Shown here: piece by piece, positions 18,773 through 27,734 of the stretch
How positions within the stretch are numbered: the stretch's first letter is position 1
How the letters are laid out: each line of letters begins with the position of its first letter
Assembly (NCBI GenBank): GCA_016793065.1
Contig: JAEULV010000003.1
Span: forward strand, 1 to 64,000
Direction of reading: 5' to 3'
Length of the DNA stretch: 64,000 bases
Source of the DNA: Hyphomicrobiaceae bacterium
GTDB taxonomy: Bacteria > Pseudomonadota > Alphaproteobacteria > Rhizobiales > Ancalomicrobiaceae
Notes under the pieces: model-generated
The model's database searches: none
What the model saw: the letters and a program-made list of their open reading frames with translations, nothing else
Told to the model about the DNA's origin: nothing
Translations under genes and position numbers: made by a program

Positions 18773-19123
18773 TCAGCGCGCCGCGGTGGCGATGATCTCG
18801 ATCTTCCAGCCCGGATTGGCGAGCTTGGCCTCGATGGTGGCGCGGGCCGGCGGGTTCGACGTGTCGACCCAGGACGACCAGACGCCGTTCATCGCGGCGA
18901 AGTCGTTCATGTCGGCCAGGATGATCTGGCAGCGCAGCAGCTTCGACCTGGAGCTGCCGGCACGGGCGAGCAGCGAGTCGATGGCGGCCAGGACCTCGGT
19001 GGTCTGGGCCTCGATCGACTGGCCGGCGGTCTCGGCGGCGATCTGGCCGGCAAGATAGACGGTGTCGCCGTGGACGACGGCCTCCGACATGCGCGCGCCG
19101 GGATCGATGCGGGTAATGGTCAT
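18773..19123 (-). CDS. RidA/YjgF-family enamine/imine deaminase
   Basis: A 116-residue single-domain protein. Family features: VYLAGQIA in the first half, LVRCQI-like strand (LLRCQIILADMNDFAAMNGVWSSW) and the substrate-binding Arg in PPARATIEAKLANPGWKIEI. RidA proteins form cytoplasmic trimers that hydrolyse reactive 2-aminoacrylate; the subfamily here is not settled. It is convergent with dctR and stands alone. Start is ATG 19123, with GGAGA upstream. Confidence 0.92.
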   Translation of the reverse strand: MTITRIDPGARMSEAVVHGDTVYLAGQIAAETAGQSIEAQTTEVLAAIDSLLARAGSSRSKLLRCQIILADMNDFAAMNGVWSSWVDTSNPPARATIEAKLANPGWKIEIIATAAR

Positions 19124-19698
19124 GAACAGGGTCTCCTCGGATCGGGATTTCGCGGTGACTTCCTTATAGAGGGCCGGCCGGCGAAGCTATCCCCGAAGCG
19201 GCGCAAAAGGACACGACGAAGTGCCGCGAAGGCGCTGGTACCACGGTCGGTTCGTCAGGCGAACCTTGTTCGATTGTCGTACTTTGTCGCAATCCGGACA
19301 AAAACTTGCGGTTGTTTCGATCTTTAATTTGCGGCAGATCAAGTAACTTGGCATGGTTGCGAGTCGATCTCATGTCGCGGAGGCGTATCGTCCGAAGTTA
19401 TCGACCAGACAGGCGATGAATTGACTACAAAATGGGCAGAAAAATGCGAGAGTCCGGTGATCCGGATGGTTCGACTACGAAAGTCGGTGATCCCAACATT
19501 TAATCTTGCCTAACATTTGCGCATTGATCAGCGCTTGCTGAAACACACAGTTAAGACCTTCCCTCTACGTTATTCATTAATTGAACAAATACACGTTCCG
19601 CATTCTTGCCTGTCGTGCGGACCGCAAGGATCAACGAGACCGGGCGCGGCCTTTCCGGCAGGGGAGGGGCGCCGGCCAGGCTCCAGGGGTTGGGAACC
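19124..19698. other. AT-rich spacer between ridA and the Cache receptor
   Basis: About 575 bases, richer in A+T than the genes. Two near-copies of a short motif (AGTCCGGTGATCC near 19450 and AGTCGGTGATCCC near 19481) lie about 30 bases apart. No coding frame is convincing. It presumably carries the promoters for both flanking genes. Confidence 0.5.
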
Positions 19699-20769
19699 AT
19701 GTCGTCAGACGTCGCCATCGCAGACATCGTCCGTTCGACCGTCAATACCCGCCGCATCACCGAGCGCAAGGTCGCCGACATCCGCGTCGTCACCAACCGG
19801 CTTCGCATCCTGGCTCTGAACGCTTTGATCGAGGCGAAGCGCGCCGGTGACATGGGGCGGGGGTTCTCCGTGGTCGCCGACGAGGTCAAGGGGATTTCGG
19901 CTGAGGTGGAAACGCTCTCGGGTCAATTGAGTCAGGAGCTGGTCGGCGAGATCAACCAGCTCGAGCGCCTGACCCGCGACATGGCCGAGCAGGCGCAGGG
20001 CACGCGCATGATCGACCTGGCGCTGAACGCCATCGAATTGATCGACCGCAATCTCTATGAGCGCACCTGCGACGTGCGCTGGTGGGCGACCGACACCGCG
20101 ATCGTCGACGCGGCGGCGCAGCCGTCGCGCGAGGCCTGCGACTATGCCGGGCATCGTCTCGGCGTCATTCTCGATGCCTATACCGTCTATCTCGACATCT
20201 GGCTGATCGATCTCGATGGCCGGGTGATCGCCAATGGCCGTCCGGACCGGTTCCAGGCGGCGGGGCATTCGGTGGCGGACCGGCCGTGGTTTGCCCAGTC
20301 GAAGCGCCTGCTTGACGGCAATGCCTATACGGTCAACGACATCGACCAGGAACATCTGCTGCGCGGCGCGCAGGTGGCCACCTATGCCACCGGCGTGCGC
20401 GAGGGCGGCGCCGCCAACGGCCGGCTGATCGGCGTGCTCGCGGTGCATTTCGACTGGGAACCGCAGGCACAGACCATCGTTTCGGGCGTGCGGATGTCGC
20501 CGGAAGAGGCGCAGCGCACCCGGGTGATGCTGGTCGACGGCAAGGGGCGGGTGATTGCCGCCTCGGATCGCTCCGGCATCCTCACCGAGCGCTTCCGGCT
20601 GGAAACCAACGGCAAGGCGTCGGGGCACTATCACGACGCGTTCGGCAATCTGGTGGCCTACCACCACACGCCCGGCTACGAGACCTATCGCGGCCTCGGC
20701 TGGCATGGAGTGATCGTGCAGAAGGCCGAGGCCCCGGCGCAATCGGCGCCGATGCGCCGCAGCGCCTGA
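19699..20769 (+). CDS. Soluble receptor: short chemotaxis signalling hairpin plus C-terminal Cache domain
   Basis: 356 residues from ATG 19699 (GGGGTTGGGA upstream). Residues about 10-100 form a short chemoreceptor-type hairpin, the tip being ALNALIEAKRAGDMGRGF (39-56) followed by SVVADEVKGIS; the canonical tip reads ALNAAIEAARAGE-GRGF. Residues about 115-350 form a Cache sensor (IDRNLYERTCDVRWWATD, LDIWLIDLDGRVIANGRPD, VADRPWFAQ). No membrane helix is visible, so it should be cytoplasmic. The order, signalling part before sensor, and the very short stalk are unusual. It may signal to a CheA array or regulate a partner; no che genes are nearby. Confidence 0.8.
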   Translation: MSSDVAIADIVRSTVNTRRITERKVADIRVVTNRLRILALNALIEAKRAGDMGRGFSVVADEVKGISAEVETLSGQLSQELVGEINQLERLTRDMAEQAQGTRMIDLALNAIELIDRNLYERTCDVRWWATDTAIVDAAAQPSREACDYAGHRLGVILDAYTVYLDIWLIDLDGRVIANGRPDRFQAAGHSVADRPWFAQSKRLLDGNAYTVNDIDQEHLLRGAQVATYATGVREGGAANGRLIGVLAVHFDWEPQAQTIVSGVRMSPEEAQRTRVMLVDGKGRVIAASDRSGILTERFRLETNGKASGHYHDAFGNLVAYHHTPGYETYRGLGWHGVIVQKAEAPAQSAPMRRSA

Positions 20770-20818
20770 CGATCGAACATCAGGCTCGCCGCGGTCCGCG
20801 CGCCGATGGCGCGGCGCT

Positions 20819-22198
20819 TCAGGTGCCGCAGCGGATCGCCACCAGCGCGGCGGCGGAGGTGGCGACGATCTGGCCGACCGACAGCACGGTCGTGTCCCCA
20901 CCGGCGGCCGAGACGGATTCCTTCACCGGCAGCATTGCATAGGCCCGGGCCGGCGTGACGAGGCCGGCAATGCGGGTGCGCTCGTCCGGTCCGGCCTCGA
21001 GAACGCCGACCAATCGGCCAGCGCGGGTGAAGACGGCGGCGCCGGCGGAACCGGGCTGGATGCCGGCAAGGACGCGCATGCCCTTCGCGCCGGTGACGAA
21101 CTCTCCCGATGAGGCGACGAGGCGTGGCGTGCCGCCCTCGGCGGAAAAGCCGAGAACCACCGCCGCCATGCCGGGCTGAACCGGGACGGCGGCGCCGGCC
21201 TGCGGCTGTTTTCCCGCCAATTGCAGCAGGGCGACGCCCTCGGCCTCGCGCGCCACGACCACCGGCTGGCCGGCGATGCTGGCGCCGGGGCAGGCCTTCA
21301 GCGCCGGGGCGCTGGTGGCGACGAGTTCGGTCGAAACGCGGATGCCGCTGATCAGCCGCGTCGTCGCCGGCCCGGCGGTGGCCGTCGGCAGCCCGGCCGG
21401 CTGTTGCGGCGTCTGCGCGACCGGTGTCGCGGCCGGCGCGGCATCGGGGCGGAAGCTGTTGGACATGGCAACGGAGACGCGGTCGAGCTGCGGCCCGAGG
21501 GTCTTGTCGTAATCGAACTGGAAGCCGCGCGGCGCGCCGCCGGCGACCGGCACGCCGATGCGGATATAACTGCGGATCTTGTCGGTTTCGCTCGTCACCA
21601 CCAGCCAGTCGGCGCGCAACACCGCATAGGTGATCTTGACGCCGGGGCGCTCGGTCTTCAGCAGGTCGAACAGCGACGGCAGGTCGGTGCCGTTATAGAC
21701 GCGGGTGACGACGCGCACCTTGCCGTCGGCGGCGGCATAGGTCTGGCCATCGGCGCTGGCCTTTGGAGCGCCGAGGCGGGCGAGCGGCAGGCCGATCGTG
21801 ATGCCGGTCGGCTTGTCGGGGCCGATCTTGAAGCGTTCGGCGGTCTTGAACTGGGTGCCGGCGGCGAGCAGCGCCGTGCGCTCGGGCGGCGGCAGGATGC
21901 CGTCGACCACCAGCTTGGCGCGCTTCTCGAAGGCCTGGATGGCGTTGAAGCTGCCGCGGCCGAAGGCGCCGTCGAGCGGGCCGGAATAGTCGCCGGTCCA
22001 GACCAGCGCGTCCTGGATGGCGGCGCGGTCGGGTTCGGCCATGGCCTCGAAGGCAAGGCGCGCAGCCTCCAGCGCCGGGTTGACGGCGGCGGCCGGCACC
22101 GGGGCGGCGAGCGGCGTCTGGGCGTGGACCGGCGCGGTCGAGGCCAGGAGCAGCGGCAGGAGCGTCGCGGTCAGACAGGCCATATCGCGGCAATGCAT
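20819..22198 (-). CDS. Secreted peptidoglycan-binding protein with degenerate trypsin-like domain
   Basis: 459 residues. A signal peptide (1-27, ending VHA-QT) exports it. Residues about 57-115 are a peptidoglycan-binding-type helical repeat (IQDALVWTGDYSGPLDGAFGRGSFNAIQAFEKR). A middle domain spans about 130-250. Residues about 280-425 resemble a trypsin-like serine protease fold (LVATSAPALKAC, GVALLQL, PGSAGAAVF), but the three catalytic positions read Pro298, Gly321 and Ala385 instead of His, Asp and Ser. It is therefore probably a pseudo-protease. Start ATG 22198 has GAGGT seven bases upstream. Divergent from the alpha-2-macroglobulin gene. Confidence 0.8.
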   Translation of the reverse strand: MHCRDMACLTATLLPLLLASTAPVHAQTPLAAPVPAAAVNPALEAARLAFEAMAEPDRAAIQDALVWTGDYSGPLDGAFGRGSFNAIQAFEKRAKLVVDGILPPPERTALLAAGTQFKTAERFKIGPDKPTGITIGLPLARLGAPKASADGQTYAAADGKVRVVTRVYNGTDLPSLFDLLKTERPGVKITYAVLRADWLVVTSETDKIRSYIRIGVPVAGGAPRGFQFDYDKTLGPQLDRVSVAMSNSFRPDAAPAATPVAQTPQQPAGLPTATAGPATTRLISGIRVSTELVATSAPALKACPGASIAGQPVVVAREAEGVALLQLAGKQPQAGAAVPVQPGMAAVVLGFSAEGGTPRLVASSGEFVTGAKGMRVLAGIQPGSAGAAVFTRAGRLVGVLEAGPDERTRIAGLVTPARAYAMLPVKESVSAAGGDTTVLSVGQIVATSAAALVAIRCGT

Positions 22199-22441
22199 GG
22201 GCAATACCTCATGAAAGCGAGGGGCCGTGTTGCCGGTGCATCCGGCCCCAGAATGAATTCGGATTTCGCATTCGCATCAAAGCACGCGGACTATCGCACC
22301 CGATCCGGCGAGCCGTCGAGGCGCAAGCCGCCACGGCGGGCCACGGATCGGCGATATGCGTGTTTGCACGTAGTCTGTTTCGATCTTGGTCCCGCCACGA
22401 TCCCGGTTACGATGGCCGCATTGCTCCTGGAGTTTCACGAT

Positions 22442-25400
22442 ATGCGCATTCGTCCGCTTCTCGCCGCCGCCGCGACGGCCTTCGTGCTCTTCGGTTCCGG
22501 GTTGGTCCCGGCGCCCGTGTTGATCCCCGCCGTTTCGGCGCAGACAGCCGCGCCGGCCAAGGCGTGGGTGCGCGACGATCTCGCCAGCGAGGCGATCCGG
22601 CTGGAAGCGACGATCCTCAAGGAAATCAAGCCGTCCGGGCGGCCGCAGGCGCAACTGAAGGCCGAGGCGATTCGCCTGGCCGGGCTCGGCGAGTGGCGCA
22701 AGAGCTACGATTTCGCCCGGCAGTCGATCGCGGCGCTTCCGACGGACTGGCAGGCTTGGCGGCTGCTGGCGGAGGCGGCGGTCGAGATCTCGCCGAAGGA
22801 CTATTCCGAGAAATGGCAGATGCAGCAGGTGGGCCTGACCGCCGCCTATGCCGCCTACCAGCGGACGACGTCGGCGTCCGACGAGGCCGATGCGCTGGCA
22901 ACCCTCAGCTATGCCTATTCGCACCGGGAATATTGGCGGGCGGCGATCGACACGATGAAGCTGTCGATCGAGCGCAAGGACGATCCGGAGCGGCGCGACC
23001 GCTATGTCGAGCTGCGCGAGGAGCACGGCTTCCGCATTCTCGACTACAAGGTCGACAGCGATTCCGCCTCGCCGCGCGTCTGCGTCGAGTTCTCCGAGGA
23101 CCTGTCGCGGACGCAGAAGGATTTCTCGCCGTTCGTCGTGGTTTCGGGCGCCAAGAAGCCGGCCATCGTCGCCGAGGGCCAGCAGCTGTGCGTCGAGGGG
23201 ATGGAACATGGCGGCAAGTACCAGATCGTGGTGCGGCAGGGCCTACCGTCGACGGTCGGCGAGGCGCTCCTGAAGAATGCCGACTATGACATCTACGTGC
23301 GCGACCGGGCGCCGGCGGTGCGGTTCTCCGGGCGCAACTATGTGCTGCCGCGCACCGGGCAGGAGGGTCTGCCGGTCACGTCGGTGAACACCAGCGAGGT
23401 GGCGATCGGCCTTTATCGCATCGGCGACCGCAGCTTGCTGGAAACGCTGCGCAATGGCGGCTTCCTCGATCAGATCTCGCCCTATCAGGCCAACCAGATC
23501 GGCGAGGAGAAGGGCAAGGCGATCTGGCGCGGCTCGCTGGCGACGAAGTCGGACCTCAATCAGGACGTCGTCACGGCGTTTCCAGTGCTGGAGGCGGTCG
23601 GGCGGCTGGAGCCTGGGCTCTATGTGATGACGGCCGAGCCGGGTCCGCTGAAGGCGACCGGTTCGGACGAGGAGGACTGGGACGAGCGGGCGACGCAGTG
23701 GTTCGTCGTTTCCGACATCGGCCTGACCGCGCTCAAGGGCAATGACGGCGTCAACGTTCTGGTGCGGTCGCTGGCCAGCGCCAAGCCGATGGCGGATGTC
23801 GAGGTCCGGCTGATCGCGCGCAACAACGAGGTGCTGGCGTCGACCAGGTCGGATGCAAGCGGGCTGGTGACGTTCGCCGCCGGCCTCACCCGGGGTCAGG
23901 GCGGTTCGGCGCCGGTGCTGCTGGTGGCCTCGACGGGCGAGGGCGACTACGGCTTCGTCGATCTCGACAAGTCGGCGTTCGATCTGGCCGATCGCGGCGT
24001 CAAGGGCCGGACCGCGCCGGGGCCGCTCGATGCGCTGGTGGTGACCGAACGCGGCGTCTATCGCTCGGGCGAGACGGTGCAGGTGACGACTCTGCTGCGC
24101 GATGCGCTCGGTGCCAGCGTCGGCGACATGCCGCTGACGCTGATCGTCTATCGCCCGGACGGCGTCGAATACCGCAAGGTGTCGGTCGCCGATCAGGGCG
24201 AGGGCGGTCGGGCGCTGTCGGTGACGCTCCTGTCGGGCATCCAGACCGGAACGTGGCGGGTGGCGGCGTTTACCGACCCGAAGCGGCCGGCGATCGGCGA
24301 GACGACCTTCCTGGTCGAGGACTATCTGCCCGAGCGGCTGGACGTGACGCTGGCGCCGAAGAGCGAGAGGCTTGCCGCCGGATCGCCGGCCGAAATCGGC
24401 GTCGACGTGCGCTATCTCTACGGCGCGCCGGGGGCGGATCTGAATATTGCCGGCAATATCGCGGTGACGCTGGCCGAGGGGCTGACGATTCCGGGGCTCG
24501 CCGGCTATGAGGCCGGACTGGCGGACGAGGAATTCGAGGCGATCGACCAGCCGCTGGAGGAGACGGCGACGACCGACGCCAAGGGCCATGCCGACATGGC
24601 CATCAACATTCCCGAAACGACGACGTCGCGGGGATTGCAGGCGACGATCACGCTCAGGGCGGAAGAGACCGGCGGGCGGGCCGTGGCGCGGTCGGTGACC
24701 TTGCCGATCCTGCCGCCGCAACCGGTGATCGCGGTGAAGAAGCTGTTCGATCCGGGCTCGATCAGTGCCGGGGCACAGGCGAAATTCGCCGTGGTGGCGG
24801 CGGGGCCGGATGGCACGCGGCTGAACCTGAAGAATGTCCGCTGGGAACTGCGCAAGGTGACGACGCGCTGGCAGTGGTTCCGCTCCGACGGTTCGTGGAA
24901 CTCGGAGAAGGTGGTGAACTCGGCGCGGGTCGCCGACGGGCAGATGGCGCTCGGCGCCGGCGATCCGGCGCAGCTGGCGGTGCCGGTGGACTGGGGCAGC
25001 TACCGGCTGGACGTGGTCGCCGATGGCGGCGAGGCGGCGCGGGTCAGCGTGATGTTCAACGTCGGCTGGGGCAGCGGCGGTGCATCGGCCGATGCGCCGG
25101 ACGGGCTCGACGTGGCGATCGACAAGGCCGCCTACAAGGCGGGCGAGACGATCGAGGCGCGGATCACCTCGCGGTTTGCCGGAACGGCGACGATCGCGGT
25201 GATCGCCGATACGATCAAGTCGACGCAGGTCATCGACATTCCGGCCGGCGGCTCGACGGTTTCGCTCAAGGCCGATCCCGCCTGGGGCGCGGGGGCCTAT
25301 CTGGTGGCGTTCGCGCATCGGCCACTCGACGTGCAGGCGCATCGCATGCCCGGCCGGGCCATCGGCCTGAAGTGGTTCGCGATCGAGCCGGAGGCGCGGC

Positions 25401-27718
25401 GGCTGGAGGTGACGCTGTCGGCGCCGGCGCAGATGCGGCCGCATGGTCCGCTGGCGATCCCGGTGAAGCTTTCGGGCATGGCTGCGGGCGAGAAGGCGTT
25501 CGTGACGATTTCGGCGGTGGATGTCGGCATCCTCAACCTGACCGGCTACAAGACGCCGAACCCGCATGAGCACTATTTCGGCCAGCGCTCGCTCGCCACC
25601 GAGATCCGCGACATCTATGGCAGCCTGATCGACGGCATGCAGGGCGCGCGTGGCGCCATCCGCTCGGGCGGCGACGAATCCCAGGCCGAGCTTGGCGGTT
25701 CGCCGCCGCGCGAGGCGCCGCTGGCGTTCTATTCCGGCGTGGTGGAAGTGGGCGCCGACGGCACCGCCAGGGTGGCGTTCGAGATTCCGGGCTTTGCCGG
25801 CACCCTGCGGGTGGCGGTGCTGGCCTGGTCGAAGTCGCGGGTCGGCAGTGCCTCGGCCGATGTGATCGTGCGCGATCCGGTGGTGACGACGGCGACGCTG
25901 CCGCGCTTCATCAGCCTCGGTGACGTGTCGACGCTGCATGTGGACGTCGACAATGTCGAGGGTGCGGCCGGCGACTACACGGTCGACGTCGACATTCGCG
26001 GCCCGATCAGCATTCCCGCCGATGTGGCGCGCTCGACGCTGAAGCTGGCGGCGAAGGGGCGGGCCGGCATCGACCTGCCGGTCACCGCGACCGGCATGGG
26101 CACGGCGCATGTCGACCTGCGGCTCATCGGTCCGGGCGGCATCGACGTCACCCGGCAGATGGTGCTGGGGGCACAGCCGGCGACGCCGGTGGTCGATCGC
26201 CGGACGATCCGCCCGCTGGCGGCGGGGGCGTCGGTGACGCTCTCCAACGATCTCTTCGCCGAATTCCTGCCCGGCACCGGGCGGCTGTCGGTGTCGGTGG
26301 CGCCGCTGTCGGCGCTGGACGTGCCGGCGCTGCTGGCCCAGCTCGACCGCTATCCCTATGGCTGCTCGGAACAGATCACCTCGCGGGCGATGCCGCTGCT
26401 CTATGCCAACGACCTGGCGGTCAGCGAGCATCTGAGCCTCGACGTCAAGATCGAGGATCGGCTGAAGGACGCGATCGACCGGCTGATGGCGCGGCAGGGG
26501 GCGAACGGTTCGTTCGGCCTGTGGTCGGCCGGCGGCGACGACATGTGGCTCGATGCCTATATCGCCGACTTCCTCACCCGGGCGCGGGAAAAGGGCTTCG
26601 CCGTGCCGCAGAAGGGCTTCGAGATGGTGCTCGACCGGCTGCGGAACTTCGTCGCCAACACCTCGGAGGTGAAGGGCAACAGCGAGGAACTGGCCTATTC
26701 CGTCTATGTGCTGGCCCGCAACGGCCGGCCGGTGATGGGCGACCTGCGTTATCTCGCCGACACCAAGCTCGGCGAGTTCAACACGCCGCTGTCGCGGGCG
26801 CAGATCGGCGCGGCGCTGGCGCTGCTCGGCGATCGCGGCCGGGCGCAGCCGGTGTTCGCCTCGGCGTCGGATGCGTTCCTGGCGGCCAAGCGCGACACCG
26901 TCTCGCGGGTGGACTTCGGCTCGAAACTGCGGGACGGCGCCGGCATCGTGGCGCTGATCGCCGAAACGGGTGTCGGCCGCGGCGATATCGGCCGCATCGG
27001 CCCGGCGCTCGATGCCGAGCGCTCGGCCTTGAGCCATGTCTCGACCCAGGAAATGGGCTGGCTGATCCTGGCGGCGCATGCGATGGGCAAGGATCTCGAC
27101 AAGCTGCAGCTCGACGTCAACGGCGAGAGCCGCACCGGTGCCTTCCACCGCACCTGGCGCGGGCTGGCGCTCGACGACAAGCCGGTAATGATCACCAACC
27201 GCTCGACCATCCCGGCGCAGCTCGTCGTGTCGGCGGCGGGTCATCCGATGCAGCCGACGCCGGCGATCGAACGCGGCTACAAGATCGAGCGCAGCTACTA
27301 TTCGATGGAGGGCAAGAAGGTCGATCCGTCGAAGGTGCGGCAGACCGACCGCTTCGTCGTCGTGCTGCGGATCACCGAGCCGGAATCGAAATACGCCCGG
27401 CTGCTGATCGTCGATCATCTGCCGGCGGGGCTTGAAATCGACAATCCCAAGTTGGTCGAAGGCTCGGAGACGGCGAATTTCAACTGGCTGAAGCGGGAGA
27501 TCGAGCCGGAAAACACCGAATACCGCGATGATCGCTTCGTCGCGGCGATCGACCGCGCCAGCGGGCAGAAGGCGGTGTTCGAACTGGCCTACATCGTCCG
27601 CGCCGTGTCGCCGGGCCGCTACATCCATCCGCCGGCGATCATCGAGGACATGTACCGGCCGGACCGCTATGCCTCGACCGGCTATGGCGTGATGGAAGTG
27701 ACCAAGGCGAAACCCTGA
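22442..27718 (+). CDS. Bacterial alpha-2-macroglobulin family protein
   Basis: 1758 residues, the usual size for bacterial protease-trapping alpha-2-macroglobulins (YfhM type). A signal peptide (1-34, ending VSA-QT) precedes N-terminal repeats of MG domains, a bait region and, at about 1300-1600, the thioester domain with the CxEQ motif C1308-S-E-Q1311 (YPYGCSEQ). The thioester crosslinks attacking proteases. The signal peptide has no lipobox cysteine, unlike the lipoprotein YfhM of E. coli. ATG 22442 has GGAG nine bases before it; open frames further upstream are not real. Operon-like with pbpC, the standard pairing for this family. Confidence 0.95.
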   Translation: MRIRPLLAAAATAFVLFGSGLVPAPVLIPAVSAQTAAPAKAWVRDDLASEAIRLEATILKEIKPSGRPQAQLKAEAIRLAGLGEWRKSYDFARQSIAALPTDWQAWRLLAEAAVEISPKDYSEKWQMQQVGLTAAYAAYQRTTSASDEADALATLSYAYSHREYWRAAIDTMKLSIERKDDPERRDRYVELREEHGFRILDYKVDSDSASPRVCVEFSEDLSRTQKDFSPFVVVSGAKKPAIVAEGQQLCVEGMEHGGKYQIVVRQGLPSTVGEALLKNADYDIYVRDRAPAVRFSGRNYVLPRTGQEGLPVTSVNTSEVAIGLYRIGDRSLLETLRNGGFLDQISPYQANQIGEEKGKAIWRGSLATKSDLNQDVVTAFPVLEAVGRLEPGLYVMTAEPGPLKATGSDEEDWDERATQWFVVSDIGLTALKGNDGVNVLVRSLASAKPMADVEVRLIARNNEVLASTRSDASGLVTFAAGLTRGQGGSAPVLLVASTGEGDYGFVDLDKSAFDLADRGVKGRTAPGPLDALVVTERGVYRSGETVQVTTLLRDALGASVGDMPLTLIVYRPDGVEYRKVSVADQGEGGRALSVTLLSGIQTGTWRVAAFTDPKRPAIGETTFLVEDYLPERLDVTLAPKSERLAAGSPAEIGVDVRYLYGAPGADLNIAGNIAVTLAEGLTIPGLAGYEAGLADEEFEAIDQPLEETATTDAKGHADMAINIPETTTSRGLQATITLRAEETGGRAVARSVTLPILPPQPVIAVKKLFDPGSISAGAQAKFAVVAAGPDGTRLNLKNVRWELRKVTTRWQWFRSDGSWNSEKVVNSARVADGQMALGAGDPAQLAVPVDWGSYRLDVVADGGEAARVSVMFNVGWGSGGASADAPDGLDVAIDKAAYKAGETIEARITSRFAGTATIAVIADTIKSTQVIDIPAGGSTVSLKADPAWGAGAYLVAFAHRPLDVQAHRMPGRAIGLKWFAIEPEARRLEVTLSAPAQMRPHGPLAIPVKLSGMAAGEKAFVTISAVDVGILNLTGYKTPNPHEHYFGQRSLATEIRDIYGSLIDGMQGARGAIRSGGDESQAELGGSPPREAPLAFYSGVVEVGADGTARVAFEIPGFAGTLRVAVLAWSKSRVGSASADVIVRDPVVTTATLPRFISLGDVSTLHVDVDNVEGAAGDYTVDVDIRGPISIPADVARSTLKLAAKGRAGIDLPVTATGMGTAHVDLRLIGPGGIDVTRQMVLGAQPATPVVDRRTIRPLAAGASVTLSNDLFAEFLPGTGRLSVSVAPLSALDVPALLAQLDRYPYGCSEQITSRAMPLLYANDLAVSEHLSLDVKIEDRLKDAIDRLMARQGANGSFGLWSAGGDDMWLDAYIADFLTRAREKGFAVPQKGFEMVLDRLRNFVANTSEVKGNSEELAYSVYVLARNGRPVMGDLRYLADTKLGEFNTPLSRAQIGAALALLGDRGRAQPVFASASDAFLAAKRDTVSRVDFGSKLRDGAGIVALIAETGVGRGDIGRIGPALDAERSALSHVSTQEMGWLILAAHAMGKDLDKLQLDVNGESRTGAFHRTWRGLALDDKPVMITNRSTIPAQLVVSAAGHPMQPTPAIERGYKIERSYYSMEGKKVDPSKVRQTDRFVVVLRITEPESKYARLLIVDHLPAGLEIDNPKLVEGSETANFNWLKREIEPENTEYRDDRFVAAIDRASGQKAVFELAYIVRAVSPGRYIHPPAIIEDMYRPDRYASTGYGVMEVTKAKP

Positions 27719-27734
27719 GGCGCGGGGACGGGCC

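Noticed and set aside
19330-19375. TTGGCATGGTTGC as a sigma-54 promoter before the Cache receptor
   Set aside because: The GG and GC elements are only 7 bases apart; sigma-54 needs 10.
21221-22441. Upstream extension of the alpha-2-macroglobulin frame
   Set aside because: It lies wholly opposite the secreted peptidoglycan-binding protein. A clean signal peptide with GGAG upstream starts at 22442.
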